A program made the translations under genes and the position numbers. The notes below the pieces were generated by a model that saw nothing but the letters and a program-made list of their open reading frames with translations, had not been told where the DNA came from and did no database searches. Below are positions 52,449 to 61,555 of a stretch of 64,000 bases of DNA, one piece after another; positions within the stretch are counted from its first letter, which is position 1, and each line of letters opens with the position of its first letter. This stretch comes from Salarchaeum japonicum (lineage in GTDB: Archaea > Halobacteriota > Halobacteria > Halobacteriales > Halobacteriaceae): the NCBI RefSeq assembly GCF_020614395.1, contig NZ_CP085324.1, positions 1,865,564-1,929,563 on the forward strand, in the 5' to 3' direction.

Positions 52449-52982
52449 ATGCCGGAGTCGCCGCTGGCGGTGGGCGCGGACGCGCCCTTGTTCAGCGCGC
52501 CGCTCGTCACGCCGGACGGCGAGGTGGAGGAGACGGCGCTGGGGGAGTTGCTGGGGGAGAAGCCCGTGCTGTTGGCGTTCTACACGAACGACTTCAGCCC
52601 GGACTGCGTGAACGAGTGGTGTTCGTTCCGGGATTACGACTGGTTCGCGACGGGGGAGCGCGTGCAGGTCGTGGGCGTGAGTCGGTCGCGGACGTACACG
52701 CACAAGAAGTTCATCGACTACCTCGACCTCGGGTTCCCGCTGTACACCGACCGCGACCTCAGCATCGCGGAGTCGTACGGCGTGAAGTACCGGGCGTTCA
52801 AGATAGCGGCGCGCGCGAAGCGCTCCGTGTTCTTCATCGACCGGGACGGCGTCATCAAGTATCGCTGGGTGGGCGAGCATCCGCTCGACCCGACCCGTGA
52901 TTCGCCGCCGCTGGGCGAGATTCAGCGGGCGCTGGAGGACGTGCTCGGGCCGCTGGAGGAGGAGTCGTTCGGGTTCAAGTAG
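52449..52982 (+). CDS. peroxiredoxin (AhpC/TSA, BCP-like)
   Basis: 177 residues. Thioredoxin fold with [24 protein letters not shown]: the first Cys (about 52) is the likely peroxidatic residue and the second, five residues later, the resolving one, as in BCP-type enzymes. [19 protein letters not shown] completes the fold. It reduces hydroperoxides in the cytosol. Its end overlaps the lipoate ligase gene on the other strand by 8 bp. Confidence 0.87.
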   Translation: MPESPLAVGADAPLFSAPLVTPDGEVEETALGELLGEKPVLLAFYTNDFSPDCVNEWCSFRDYDWFATGERVQVVGVSRSRTYTHKKFIDYLDLGFPLYTDRDLSIAESYGVKYRAFKIAARAKRSVFFIDRDGVIKYRWVGEHPLDPTRDSPPLGEIQRALEDVLGPLEEESFGFK

Positions 52983-53772
52983 TTTTCTCGCGCGTCCACG
53001 CGTCGGTCGCGTACGTCTCGGCGGCGAGGTCGCGGGCGTCCGCGAGTTCGTCGTCACGCCACTCGCCGGGGTCGGCGTCCGCCCAGTCCGCGAGCGCGTT
53101 CTCGACGGCGGCGACGGCGTCGTCGCGCGAAATCCCGGTGAGGTCGCGGATGGACGTGACGCGTCCCTCGAACTCGTCGGGCGCGGGCGGGTCGCTGAAC
53201 GCGCCGAGGTGGCGGTCGGTGGCGAGCGAGTAGGAGAGCGAGCCGTGCTGGATGACGGCGTCTCGCTGTCGGTACTGGGCGTTCCCGCTTATCTTCTTGC
53301 CGTCGGCGACGATGTCGTGGGCGGGGTGGAGTTCGCGGAGGTAGCACGCGGGCCGATGAATCTCGGGCATCGACTCGGAGACGTAGTCGGCGTCGATTCC
53401 CATCCGGGAGAGCGCGTCGAGAATCGGCCGGCAGAGGACGTGGTAGGCGTCCATGAGGTCGCCGGGGAGTTCGTCCGCGGGCGCGACAACGGTGTAGGAG
53501 ATGTCGCCCGTGTAGTCGTGGTAGATGCCGCCGCCGCCCGTCGGTCGGCGGGTGACGGTGATTCCTTCGTCCTCGCAGTACGCCCAGTCCACGCTCTCCG
53601 GACTCTGGTTGTAGCCGAGGGAGAGCGTGCTCGGCCCCCAGCGGTAGATGCGCGCCGTGCGGAGGCCGTCCGCGGCGGCGGTGCGCGCGGCGACCTCGTC
53701 GAGCGCCATGTTCGTCGGGCCGTGCCAGGTCTCCTCCGTGATGAGCCGCCACTCGCGGTCGGCGAGGGTCAT
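52975..53772 (-). CDS. lipoate--protein ligase A family protein
   Basis: 265 residues. Motifs: YRWGPSTLSLGYNQ, VTRRPTGGGGIYHDYTGDISYT (about 74-95, adenylate-binding glycine-rich loop) and IVADGKKISGNAQYRQRDAVIQHGSL (about 155-180, catalytic Lys in KKISG). It attaches lipoate to 2-oxoacid dehydrogenase or glycine-cleavage E2/H subunits. The C-terminal part (about 200-265) may stand in for the small LplA domain. Lipoyl versus octanoyl transferase cannot be separated. Confidence 0.88.
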   Translation of the reverse strand: MTLADREWRLITEETWHGPTNMALDEVAARTAAADGLRTARIYRWGPSTLSLGYNQSPESVDWAYCEDEGITVTRRPTGGGGIYHDYTGDISYTVVAPADELPGDLMDAYHVLCRPILDALSRMGIDADYVSESMPEIHRPACYLRELHPAHDIVADGKKISGNAQYRQRDAVIQHGSLSYSLATDRHLGAFSDPPAPDEFEGRVTSIRDLTGISRDDAVAAVENALADWADADPGEWRDDELADARDLAAETYATDAWTREKTT

Positions 53773-53800
53773 GCGGTGGTGTTCGGCCCGCGGGACTTAA

Positions 53801-54118
53801 TCAGTAGAGTTCGCCGCCGGCCGGCACGTCGTCGTCGGGCCGGACGAGCACGGGGTTGCCGTCGTCGCCGGGGACGCCGAGCGTGAGCGCTTCGGACTCG
53901 TAGCCCGCGATGTTCACGGTTCCGAGGCCGAGCGCGCACAGGACTTGGGTTCCGGGGAGCGCGTCGGGGTCGTGGTGGTAGCCGAGTTGGGCGGCGGACT
54001 GCACGGTGTCGTCCCCGAGGTCGATGGTGAGTTTCACCATCTCGGGTTTCCGCGTCTCCGGGAACGGTTCGGCGGATTCGACGGTGCCGACGCGCACCTC
54101 CGTGTCGAGCGGTGACAT
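53801..54118 (-). CDS. tRNA-binding (OB-fold) domain protein, CsaA/MetRS-C-like
   Basis: 105 residues, one OB fold: VRVGTVESAEPFPETRKPEMVKLTIDLGDDTVQSAAQL start, then LPGTQVLCALGLGTVNIAGYESEALTLGV. This matches the stand-alone EMAPII/CsaA-like domain, which binds tRNA or unfolded protein. Lies 28 bp upstream of the lipoate ligase in the same direction and may be its operon partner. Confidence 0.86.
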   Translation of the reverse strand: MSPLDTEVRVGTVESAEPFPETRKPEMVKLTIDLGDDTVQSAAQLGYHHDPDALPGTQVLCALGLGTVNIAGYESEALTLGVPGDDGNPVLVRPDDDVPAGGELY

Positions 54119-54159
54119 ACGGGGGCGAACGGGAGAGGGGGAGAAAACGGTTCGGGTCG

Positions 54160-56460
54160 CTACGTGCCCGCGGGCGTCGGCGTCTCCGACCCCCGGAGGT
54201 TCGCGACGGCGAACAGCGCGAGCGCGGCGACGGCCGCGCCGGCCTGCACGGCGAGCGCGGCGGAGCTACCGAGCACCATCTCGGCCGCCGGCCCGAACAG
54301 ACAGAGCGCGGCGAGCGCGAGGAAGACCGCGCGCCGCAACGTCGTGAGCGTCTGCGCGCCGTCGTGGCCGATGGTGGCGGCGGTGAGCGAGACGACGCCG
54401 AGGAACACGCCGAACACGGCGAGCGGGGTTCCCGTGAGCGTCCAGTCGATGAGCGCGGGGTTGGTGACGAGCGCGAACGGGATGAGGAATCCGGCCGCGC
54501 CGATGCGGAGCGACTGCATCGCGGTCTGCATGAAGCTACTGTCTGCGATGCGGGAGCCGACCGCGACGCCGACCGCGACCGGCGGCGTGATGGCGGAGAG
54601 CATCGCGAAGTAGAACACGTAGAGGTGGGCGGTGATGGAGCCGACGCCGAGGTCGACGAGCGCGGGCGTGATGAGCGCCTGCACGAGGATGTAGGCCGCG
54701 GGCGTCGGCATCCCCATGCCGAAGAGGATGCTGCACACCATCGCGATGAGCAGGACGAACACGAGCACGCCGCCGCCGAGCGAAATCATGCGGAGGCTGA
54801 TGGTCTGCGTGAGTCCCGTCTGGGTGAGCATCGCGATGATGACGCCCATCGACGCGAGCACGCCGACCAGCGGGGCCATGTCGAGCGACCCGCGCTTGAA
54901 CCCGCGGAGGGTGTCCACGGTCGTCGCGAGCACCGCGGAGAGGACGTCCCGGGACGCGGCGTCGGCGTCCGCTGCGTCCTCGCTGGACGCGTCGCCGAGC
55001 GCGGCGAGCAGGACGTTCCGGGCGTACATCGTCCCGACCATCGTGAGGGTCGTGTAGAGTCCGGCGGCGAGCGGGGAGAGCCGCATCACGACGAGCGTGT
55101 AGAGGAGAACCGCCATCGGGACGAGGAAGTGCGTGCCCTCGAAGAACCGGCGAACCGCCCCGACGAAGTCGTCCGTCGCGGTGTCCGAGAACGCGACCGC
55201 CTGAATCAGGCGGGCGACGAGGAGCGTGAAGCCGGCGACGAGCGCGGACTGCACGGGGCCGAGCGCGAGCGTGTCGCGCGCGAGCAGGAACGCGCCCACG
55301 GTGAGCGCCGTGTAGAGGACGGTCGTGAGCGTGCGGACGCTGAACAGGGCGGCGAGCATGCTGTCGTCGGTCGCGCGCTCGGTCGTCCAGCCGTGCCGGA
55401 GGACGGCGAACTGGATGGCGATGCCGACGCTGAAGTAGAAGAGGAGCGCCGGGAGGAACGCCGCCTGGATGACGCGGAAGTAGGAGACGCCGAGGATGTC
55501 AGCCATCAGGAACGCCGCGACCCCCATGACGGGCGGCATTATCTGGCCGCCGGAGGACGCGACGCTCTCGATTGCGCCCGCGTAGTCCTCGCGGACGCCC
55601 TGACGCTTCATCATCGGAATCGTGAAGCTCCCGGTGGTCGCGGCGTTCGCGGCCGCGCTCCCCGTGATAGACCCCATCGCCATGCTGGAGAGGACGGCGA
55701 CGTGGACGACGCCGCTCTTGAGGTTCCGGCCGAGGCGTTCGCCGAGGCCGAGGATGACGTCGAGCGCGCCGTAGACGCGGGCGAGGCCGGCGAACATGAT
55801 GAAGACGGCGACCCACGTCGAGCCGATTTCGGTGATGAAGCCGTACGCGCCGTTGATTCGCATCGCGCCGTACGTCGCCACGTCCGCCCACGAGAACCCG
55901 GAGTGCGAGAGGAACCCGGGGAGCGCGGGGCCGACGAGCGCGTACAGGACGGAGCCGATGCCGACGAGCGCGATGGCCCAGCCGTACGCGCGCCGGGTCG
56001 CGTCGATGACCAGCGCGACGACGACGAGACCGACGACGATGTCGGTCTGCTGGAACCCGACGACGATGGCGCTCTCGTAGAGCCGCATGAAGTTCAGTTC
56101 GACGTAGATGCTCGCCGCGGCGGCCGCGAGCGCGGACAGCACGCAGAGGTGTGAGTCGATGCGGCCGACGTGGTCGTGGTAGCGGTCGGGGACGTACCCG
56201 AGGAGCCGCGAGTCTCCCTCTTGGGCCTGCACGGAGAGGTTGAGGTAGTAGATGACGAGGCCGAGGCCGAGGAAGATGTTCGCCCAGCGAACGCGGACGA
56301 TGGGGCGGAACCACGCGAACGCGAGCGTGGACGCGGTCAGCAGGACGGCGAGCGCCGAGACCGTGGCGAGGATGACGCGCTCGCTGGCCGGGCGGCTACT
56401 GAAGGATTCGCGCAGTTCGGCGACTGTCGTGCCGTCGGTCAGTCGAAGGGAGTCGAACAT
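54160..56460 (-). CDS. fused TRAP transporter permease (TAXI-associated, DctQM fusion)
   Basis: 766 residues with some 18 hydrophobic segments. The N-terminal quarter stands for the small DctQ-like subunit and the rest for DctM, with GSITGSAAANAATTGSFTIPMMKRQG (about 255-280), SSGGQIMPPVMGVAAFLMADILGVSY and GMGMPTPAAYILVQALITPAL. Fused permeases pair with TAXI-type binding proteins, encoded directly upstream (8-bp gap). Imports a C4-dicarboxylate, glutamate or similar substrate using the ion gradient; substrate unknown. Confidence 0.92.
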   Translation of the reverse strand: MFDSLRLTDGTTVAELRESFSSRPASERVILATVSALAVLLTASTLAFAWFRPIVRVRWANIFLGLGLVIYYLNLSVQAQEGDSRLLGYVPDRYHDHVGRIDSHLCVLSALAAAAASIYVELNFMRLYESAIVVGFQQTDIVVGLVVVALVIDATRRAYGWAIALVGIGSVLYALVGPALPGFLSHSGFSWADVATYGAMRINGAYGFITEIGSTWVAVFIMFAGLARVYGALDVILGLGERLGRNLKSGVVHVAVLSSMAMGSITGSAAANAATTGSFTIPMMKRQGVREDYAGAIESVASSGGQIMPPVMGVAAFLMADILGVSYFRVIQAAFLPALLFYFSVGIAIQFAVLRHGWTTERATDDSMLAALFSVRTLTTVLYTALTVGAFLLARDTLALGPVQSALVAGFTLLVARLIQAVAFSDTATDDFVGAVRRFFEGTHFLVPMAVLLYTLVVMRLSPLAAGLYTTLTMVGTMYARNVLLAALGDASSEDAADADAASRDVLSAVLATTVDTLRGFKRGSLDMAPLVGVLASMGVIIAMLTQTGLTQTISLRMISLGGGVLVFVLLIAMVCSILFGMGMPTPAAYILVQALITPALVDLGVGSITAHLYVFYFAMLSAITPPVAVGVAVGSRIADSSFMQTAMQSLRIGAAGFLIPFALVTNPALIDWTLTGTPLAVFGVFLGVVSLTAATIGHDGAQTLTTLRRAVFLALAALCLFGPAAEMVLGSSAALAVQAGAAVAALALFAVANLRGSETPTPAGT

Positions 56461-56468
56461 CGAGAGCG

Positions 56469-57512
56469 CTACTCGTCAGCGACCTCGAACTCGTCCGACC
56501 AGACGCCCTTTTCCTGGTAGAAGTCGGCGGCGGCCGGGTGGAACGGGAGCGTGTCGTACGCGTTCTGCGTCCAGAACTCGCCGTCCGCGAGGCCGCCGAG
56601 GAGCGCGTTGTCCTCCTGGAGGGCTTCGCGCTGCGCCCAGAGGGTTTCGAGGAAGGAGTAGAGCGTGTCGTAGGAGAAGTCGTTCCGTACGACGAAGTTG
56701 TACGCGAGCGTCGGCGTGTGGAGGGTGTCCGGCGCGTACGCGTAACCCTCGAAGCCGCCCATGTCGATGTCGGAGATGATGACCGCGGGGTCGTCTTCGA
56801 GCTGGGAGACCGCGTCCTCCGGCCACTGGAGGACGCGGAGGTCGACGGTGCTCTTCATCTGCTGCACCCAGCCGGGTTCGACGGACTCGTTGATGAAGGT
56901 CGCCGCGCCCACGTCGAGGCGACCCTCGCTCATCGCGCTCGCCTGGTTGCCGTAACTGATGCTCACGCGCTCGTAGTCGTCGACGACGTAGTCGAGGGAG
57001 TGCTGGAGCATCTCGGCGGTACCGGATCCGCGCGGCGTCGGGGACACCCGACTGTTCGGCTGGATGTCGGAGACGGACGTCCAGCCGTCGTTCGGGGACG
57101 TGAGGAGCCACGCGAGGTCGTAGAGGTGGAAGACCTGCGTCGGCGTGAACTCGATGTCCTCGAAGGGCGCTTCGTTGTTCGCGACCTTGCTCGCGGTCCA
57201 GTTCTGGATGTAGGAGATGTCGGCTTCGTCGCGCGAGAGACGGCCGATGTTGGCGTTCGTTCCTTCGCTCGGTCGAGCGTCGACGGTGACCGCGTCCGTG
57301 TTCTGGTTTACGCGGTTCGCGATTGCCTGACTCATCGCGTACGCGGACGTGGTTTCCGTCGAGGTGGTCATTATCATCTCGCCGTCCGCGCCCGGCGCGT
57401 CACCGCTCCCGCTTCCGCTGTCTCCGAGACAGCCGGCGGCGGTGGTGAGTGCGAGCGCTCCGACGGAGCCTTTCAAGAAGGTTCTGCGATTGGAGTTCAG
57501 ATTGGCAGTCAT
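56469..57512 (-). CDS. TAXI-family TRAP solute-binding lipoprotein
   Basis: 347 residues from ATG 57512. N-terminus has the twin-arginine motif NRRTFLKGS and a lipobox TAAGC at about residue 27: a Tat-exported lipoprotein, the usual form in haloarchaea. The mature domain has TSTETTSAYAMSQAIANRVNQ and INESVEPGWVQQMKSTVDLR, as in TAXI proteins. It captures substrate at the cell surface for the permease encoded 8 bp downstream. The 192-bp spacer before it is shared with divergent rio2. Confidence 0.92.
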   Translation of the reverse strand: MTANLNSNRRTFLKGSVGALALTTAAGCLGDSGSGSGDAPGADGEMIMTTSTETTSAYAMSQAIANRVNQNTDAVTVDARPSEGTNANIGRLSRDEADISYIQNWTASKVANNEAPFEDIEFTPTQVFHLYDLAWLLTSPNDGWTSVSDIQPNSRVSPTPRGSGTAEMLQHSLDYVVDDYERVSISYGNQASAMSEGRLDVGAATFINESVEPGWVQQMKSTVDLRVLQWPEDAVSQLEDDPAVIISDIDMGGFEGYAYAPDTLHTPTLAYNFVVRNDFSYDTLYSFLETLWAQREALQEDNALLGGLADGEFWTQNAYDTLPFHPAAADFYQEKGVWSDEFEVADE

Positions 57513-57703
57513 ACCCGTGCAGGGTTCTAACGTTGGTAACGTATATAGATTAGTACTGTCCAAGAGTCACTATACGCTTTTAAGGCTCGAATCTCGGTAG
57601 AGCGACCGCAGTCCGAACCCGAGAACGCGTTTCTATATCGCCCCATGGAGTTTATCGATGGCTCCGGGGTGTTTTTACCCGGCGCGACCCACGTTCGTGG
57701 TAG
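57513..57703. promoter_or_regulatory. divergent promoter region (TAXI transporter / rio2)
   Basis: 191 bp, much more AT-rich than the genes. On the minus strand, AATCTATATACG (complement of about 57538-57549) lies close to the TAXI start; TTAAAAGCGTATAG (about 57573-57586) gives a second possible TATA. On the plus strand, TTCTATATCG at about 57631 precedes rio2 by about 65 bp. No operator could be assigned. Confidence 0.45.
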
Positions 57704-58606
57704 ATGGTTCAGAACGTCGCCCAGGAGGTCGCGGAACTGGAGCAGGAGGACTTCAACCTCCTCTCGGGCGTGGAGCACGGGATGCGTTTTTCGGAGTGGG
57801 TGGCGCGGGAGAAGCTCCCCGAGTTCGCGCGGCTCACCGAGGAGGAGGTGGATTACCGACTCGACCGCGTGGAAGACCGCGGACTGGTGGAGCGCCAGAC
57901 CATCCAGTACGAGGGGTTCCGGCTGACCTTCGAGGGGTACGACGTGCTCGCGCTGAAGTCCTTTGCGGAGCGCGACACCGTCGAAGGGTTCGGCGCGCCA
58001 CTGGGCGTCGGGAAGGAGTCCGACGTGTTCGAGGTGCAGTCGTACAAGCCGATGGCGCTCAAGTTCCACCGCGAGGGGTACACGAACTTCCGCGAGGTGA
58101 ACAAAGAACGCGATTACACGAGCGAGAAAGAACACGTCTCGTGGTTCTACACCGCGCGGAAAGCCGCCGAACGCGAGCACGAGGCGCTCGAAACCCTGTA
58201 TCCCGACGTGCGGGTGCCGCGGCCCGTCGACCAGAACCGGCACGCCATCGTGATGGAGAAGATCGACGGCGTGGAGCTGAACCGCGCGAAGCTCGACACC
58301 GACCAGGCGGAGGGCGTGCTCGACCTCGTCCTGCAGGAGATGGCGCTCGCGTACGCGAAGGGGTTCGTGCACGCGGACATCTCCGAGTACAACGTGTTCG
58401 TCCACGAGTCCGGTATCACGCTGTTCGACTGGCCGCAGTCCGTTCCGACGGAACACGAGAACGCGCGCGAGTTGCTGGGCCGGGACGTGAAGAACATCGT
58501 CTCCTACTTCCAGCGGAAGTACCCGAACGCCGTCTCCGAACCGGACGTCGACGCGGTCGCGGACGCCGTCGCCGCCGATTCTTTCGAGCGTATCGAGAAC
58601 TACTGA
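57704..58606 (+). CDS. rio2: RIO2 serine/threonine kinase
   Basis: 300 residues. N-terminal winged helix (about 1-90: VEHGMRFSEWVAREKLPEFARLTEEEVDYRLDRVEDRGLV), then the RIO kinase: glycine-poor loop LGVGKESDVFEV, Lys in MALKFHREGYTNFREV, catalytic loop GFVHADISEYNVFV and metal loop LFDWPQS. RIO2 acts in late 40S/30S subunit maturation as an ATPase. Length and order match archaeal Rio2. Monocistronic. Confidence 0.95.
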   Translation: MVQNVAQEVAELEQEDFNLLSGVEHGMRFSEWVAREKLPEFARLTEEEVDYRLDRVEDRGLVERQTIQYEGFRLTFEGYDVLALKSFAERDTVEGFGAPLGVGKESDVFEVQSYKPMALKFHREGYTNFREVNKERDYTSEKEHVSWFYTARKAAEREHEALETLYPDVRVPRPVDQNRHAIVMEKIDGVELNRAKLDTDQAEGVLDLVLQEMALAYAKGFVHADISEYNVFVHESGITLFDWPQSVPTEHENARELLGRDVKNIVSYFQRKYPNAVSEPDVDAVADAVAADSFERIENY

Positions 58607-58661
58607 GCGGGCTGTTTTCGCGGCAGTCGCGTGTCTCGGGAGAGAGCGCCGAACAGCGAGG

Positions 58662-58692
58662 ATAAACTGATAGTCGAGATATCGAATCGGGG
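58662..58692. repeat. partial repeat of the RuBisCO promoter region
   Basis: ATAAACT, GTCGAGATATC and AATC blocks in the same order and nearly the same spacing as at 49014-49044, inside the spacer between rio2 and the convergent signal peptidase gene. Confidence 0.4.
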
Positions 58693-58714
58693 TTCGCGGG
58701 AAGGCGGAGCGGGA

Positions 58715-59269
58715 TTAGTCGTTTTCCGCGGGTGTGTCGGGGTCTTCGTCGTCGGTGAGGGCGGTTCGGAAGTTCCAGAGTTCGTTCAGGACGAGGAGGA
58801 CGGCGGGGACGACGACGAACAGGAGCATGCCGTTGCCGGTGTTGACGAACTGGACGAGGTAGCCGAAGTAGGGGATGTGGAAGCGGACGACGCCGACGAC
58901 GTTCTCGGCGGGGACGAGTTCGCCGTCGGGTTCCTCGTTCGCGTCGCCCTGCGTGCGGAAGTACCGGCCGTCGTCGCGTTCGACGACGTCGATGACGCGG
59001 TGGGTGACGAGGCCGGTGTCGGCGGTCGCGCCGGTCGCGTGGAAGGTGATGATGTCGCGTTCGTCGATGTCGTCCGGGGAGACGCCGTCGACGACGACCG
59101 CGTCGCCCGCGTGAATCGTCGGGGACATGCTGGAGGAGAGGACGACGTAGCTGTTGTCCGCGCCGGCGACCTGCGGAACCGCGAACACGACGGACGGAAC
59201 GACGACGGCGAGGAGGAGTGCGACTCCGGCGTACTGTGCGACTCTCGTGAGGGTGTCTCTGGTGAGCAT
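58715..59269 (-). CDS. sipW: signal peptidase I, SipW/ER type
   Basis: 184 residues. One N-terminal helix (about 13-35), catalytic YVVLSSSMSPTIHAGDAVVVDG (Ser near 48), GLVTHRVIDVV (His in place of the bacterial Lys, the ER/SipW type), FRTQGDANEEPDG box, and a second helix near the C-terminus (MLLFVVVPAVLLVLNELWNF). Located as last gene of an operon of exported proteins, four of which carry SipW-type leaders (YFSDTETS), its probable substrates, by analogy with Bacillus SipW-TasA. Active site would face outside. Confidence 0.9.
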   Translation of the reverse strand: MLTRDTLTRVAQYAGVALLLAVVVPSVVFAVPQVAGADNSYVVLSSSMSPTIHAGDAVVVDGVSPDDIDERDIITFHATGATADTGLVTHRVIDVVERDDGRYFRTQGDANEEPDGELVPAENVVGVVRFHIPYFGYLVQFVNTGNGMLLFVVVPAVLLVLNELWNFRTALTDDEDPDTPAEND

Positions 59270-60421
59270 CTATGTCGTGGACGTGAGAACGTACGAGACG
59301 TTCAGGGTGACCGAGTCGGTCTGGATGGCGTTTCCGGTGGCGGCGGGGACGCGCCACTGCGCGACGACGCGGACGGATTCGCCGGCGGCGAGCGGGTAGT
59401 CCGCGGCGAGAACGGTCTCGTCGAGGGTAGCGGCGGTGACGTAGGCGTCGGGGCCGCCGACGAGGTAGGTTCGCGCGCCGTCGTCGCGGACGAGCGCGAC
59501 GCGGAGTTCGAGCGCGGACGCGAGTTCGCCGCCGTTCCCGGGGCGGTCGACGCCGCGTTCGAGTTCGATGAGTCCGTTCTCCGCGGAGTCGACGCCGGTG
59601 AGAACCACGTCGAGCGCGCCGGCGGCGTCGCCGTCGTTGGTGACGACGGTTTCGGTGCGGCCGGACGCGCCGGGGGCGGCGTTCGAGACGCCGAGGACGC
59701 CGGGGTTCGAGACGGAGAGGTTCGGCGTGCTCGGGGTGGCGAGGTTCGCGACCGAGAACGCGTACGAGTCCATGGACTGCGCTTCGACGGTCGCGCCGTC
59801 GGCGGCGACGAACGCGGTCACGGTGACGTAGCCCTCGCGGAGGACGGTGGTGTCGTCGTTCGAGTTGTTGAACTCGTCCGCGCGCTCGCCCGAGGCGTAC
59901 GTGACGGGCGCGTCGAGGACGCGCGAGAGCGCGAGGGTGCCGGTGTCGTTCACGGCGCGCTCGACGGTTCGCTGGCGCGCCCACTCGCTTTCGGGCGTCC
60001 ACGTCGACACGACGACGGTGAGGGTTCGGGCGTCCGAGACGTTCCAGGAGAGCGTGCCGGTGAGTCGGCCGTCGAGGTGGACGACCTCGCCGAGCGTGTT
60101 CTCGACGTTCTCCGGGCTCTCCGCGGAGAACTGCACGCCGACCGACCCGGGCGTCGTCGTGGTCGTCGTAGTCGTCGCCCCGCTGGTCGTCGTAGTCGTC
60201 GTGGTTGTGGACGCCGGAGCGCCGGCGTTCGCGTCGCCGCCCGCGCTCCCGCTCCCGTTCTGCGTGGGCGTCACCGTCGGCGGCGCGGGCGCGTCCCCGT
60301 CACTCGCGTCGCTCGCGGCCGACTCGAACTGCGAGAGCCCGAACCCCGCCGCGGCGGCCGCGACGAGCAACACGGCGATGACGACGACGCGCCGCCGCGT
60401 CGCCTCCCGTGACGTGTTCAC
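59270..60421 (-). CDS. exported protein with Thr-rich linker, in SipW operon
   Basis: 383 residues from GTG 60421 (GTGA overlap). N-terminal basic head RREATRRR-like and helix, then a disordered stretch with two runs of eight Thr (about 70-90), a likely glycosylated spacer. The C-terminal ~150 residues match the TasA-like domain of its neighbours: VTNDGDAAGALDVVLTGVDSAENGLIELE and VAQWRVPAATGNAIQTDSVTLNVSYVLTS, close to the protein at 62961. The stop is adjacent to the sipW start, so probably matured by it. Cell-surface or matrix role inferred. Confidence 0.8.
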   Translation of the reverse strand: MNTSREATRRRVVVIAVLLVAAAAAGFGLSQFESAASDASDGDAPAPPTVTPTQNGSGSAGGDANAGAPASTTTTTTTTSGATTTTTTTTPGSVGVQFSAESPENVENTLGEVVHLDGRLTGTLSWNVSDARTLTVVVSTWTPESEWARQRTVERAVNDTGTLALSRVLDAPVTYASGERADEFNNSNDDTTVLREGYVTVTAFVAADGATVEAQSMDSYAFSVANLATPSTPNLSVSNPGVLGVSNAAPGASGRTETVVTNDGDAAGALDVVLTGVDSAENGLIELERGVDRPGNGGELASALELRVALVRDDGARTYLVGGPDAYVTAATLDETVLAADYPLAAGESVRVVAQWRVPAATGNAIQTDSVTLNVSYVLTSTT

Positions 60422-61401
60422 GACGCACCACCTCCGCCGTCGTCGTCATCGCGCTCGGTGTCGTCGCCGGATTGCTCACCACCACCGCCCCCGTCGTCTT
60501 CACTTCCTGCTCCACCGCCCGCCGTCGATTCCTCGCCGGGCGCGTCGTCGCTTTCCCCGTCGCTCTCGCCGGCGTCCGCATCCCCGGCGTCCGCGCCGCT
60601 TCCGTCGTTCTCCCCGCGGGTCTCTCCCCCGTCAGCGTTCCCGTCAGTCGAACCGTCGTCCGCGTCCTCGCCGGCGTTCGCCGACTCGTTGCCGGCGTCA
60701 CCGGACTTGGTGTCGTTCTCCAGAGACTCACTCTCGTTCTCCAACGGCGTCGAGTCGTTCTCCAGAGACTCGCTCTCGTTGAGTGTGTTCTCCGACGCGT
60801 TGCGCTCGCCGTCACTCTGCTTCGACGTGTTGCCCTTCGTCTCGTTCCGCCGGTCGGTCTCGTTCTCGACGACCCTCGACTCGTCCGAGTCCGTCTCCGT
60901 GAACCCGGAGTCGTCGCCGGTGTTCGTCCCTCCCACGGTCTGCGTTCCGGGCGATGCGTGTTGCACGTCGAGGGTGGTTGTGGCGCTCGCGGTGAACCCC
61001 GACTCGAATCTGACCGTGACCGTGACATCGTACGTACCGGAGCCGTTCACGGCGTCCACGAGGTCAGCACGGGAGAACTTCGCGTTCGAGGAATCGCACG
61101 CCTGATTGAGCGACGTAATCGTATCCCCCGTTTTCAGAACGCGGAGCGTTGTCTCCCCGCACCGAACGCTCGCGTCGCCCGAGATATCGAGATGAACCGT
61201 GAATTTGGCGTTACTCTTCGCGTTGAGTTTCTTCGGCGTGATTTTCTCGAGGGTGATGTCGCCGCCGGTCGCCGCGTCGATGCTCCCGGACGCGGTTTCG
61301 GTGTCGGAGAGGTAGCTCGCGGTCGTGCCGTACCCGCCCGTCATCGTGAGCGCGGACGCGACGACGAGCAACACGGCCACCTTGGACGCGAACCCCCTCA
61401 C
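60418..61401 (-). CDS. SipW-type exported protein with long acidic repeat tail
   Basis: 327 residues from GTG 61401. Leader MTGGYGTTASYLSDTETASGS is a SipW-dependent type signal. A beta-rich domain (about 45-150) has two Cys (RCGETTL, QACDSS) that could form a disulfide. The last 170 residues are extremely acidic and low-complexity, with Asn-Glu-Ser-Leu-Glu-Asn repeats and a Gly/Asp end (DDGGGGGEQSGDD). Such a tail may bind cations or extend from the cell surface. Overlaps the next gene by 4 bp. Confidence 0.8.
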   Translation of the reverse strand: MRGFASKVAVLLVVASALTMTGGYGTTASYLSDTETASGSIDAATGGDITLEKITPKKLNAKSNAKFTVHLDISGDASVRCGETTLRVLKTGDTITSLNQACDSSNAKFSRADLVDAVNGSGTYDVTVTVRFESGFTASATTTLDVQHASPGTQTVGGTNTGDDSGFTETDSDESRVVENETDRRNETKGNTSKQSDGERNASENTLNESESLENDSTPLENESESLENDTKSGDAGNESANAGEDADDGSTDGNADGGETRGENDGSGADAGDADAGESDGESDDAPGEESTAGGGAGSEDDGGGGGEQSGDDTERDDDDGGGGAS

Positions 61402-61495
61402 CGCGAACCACCTCGTGTGTCCCGGGGATGGACACGCGGCTCCGCGACCCCTGTGACCGCCGAATCCGGCCGTCCACTACGATTCGTCACCGGAC

Positions 61496-61541
61496 GACCC
61501 ACGGGCGGAATCGAACCGCCCGCACTGCACCAGCGTGGGCC
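61496..61541 (-). ncRNA. tRNA-like minihelix element 1
   Basis: On the minus strand: GGCCCAC, a 14-nt linker, a GGGCGG-TTCGATT-CCGCCC hairpin with a tRNA T-loop sequence, then GTGGGTC, which pairs with the first seven bases (one G-T pair). 46 nt, placed between the stop at 61556 and the next start at 61401. Confidence 0.55.
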
Positions 61542-61555
61542 AGAGTGTGCTCGTG

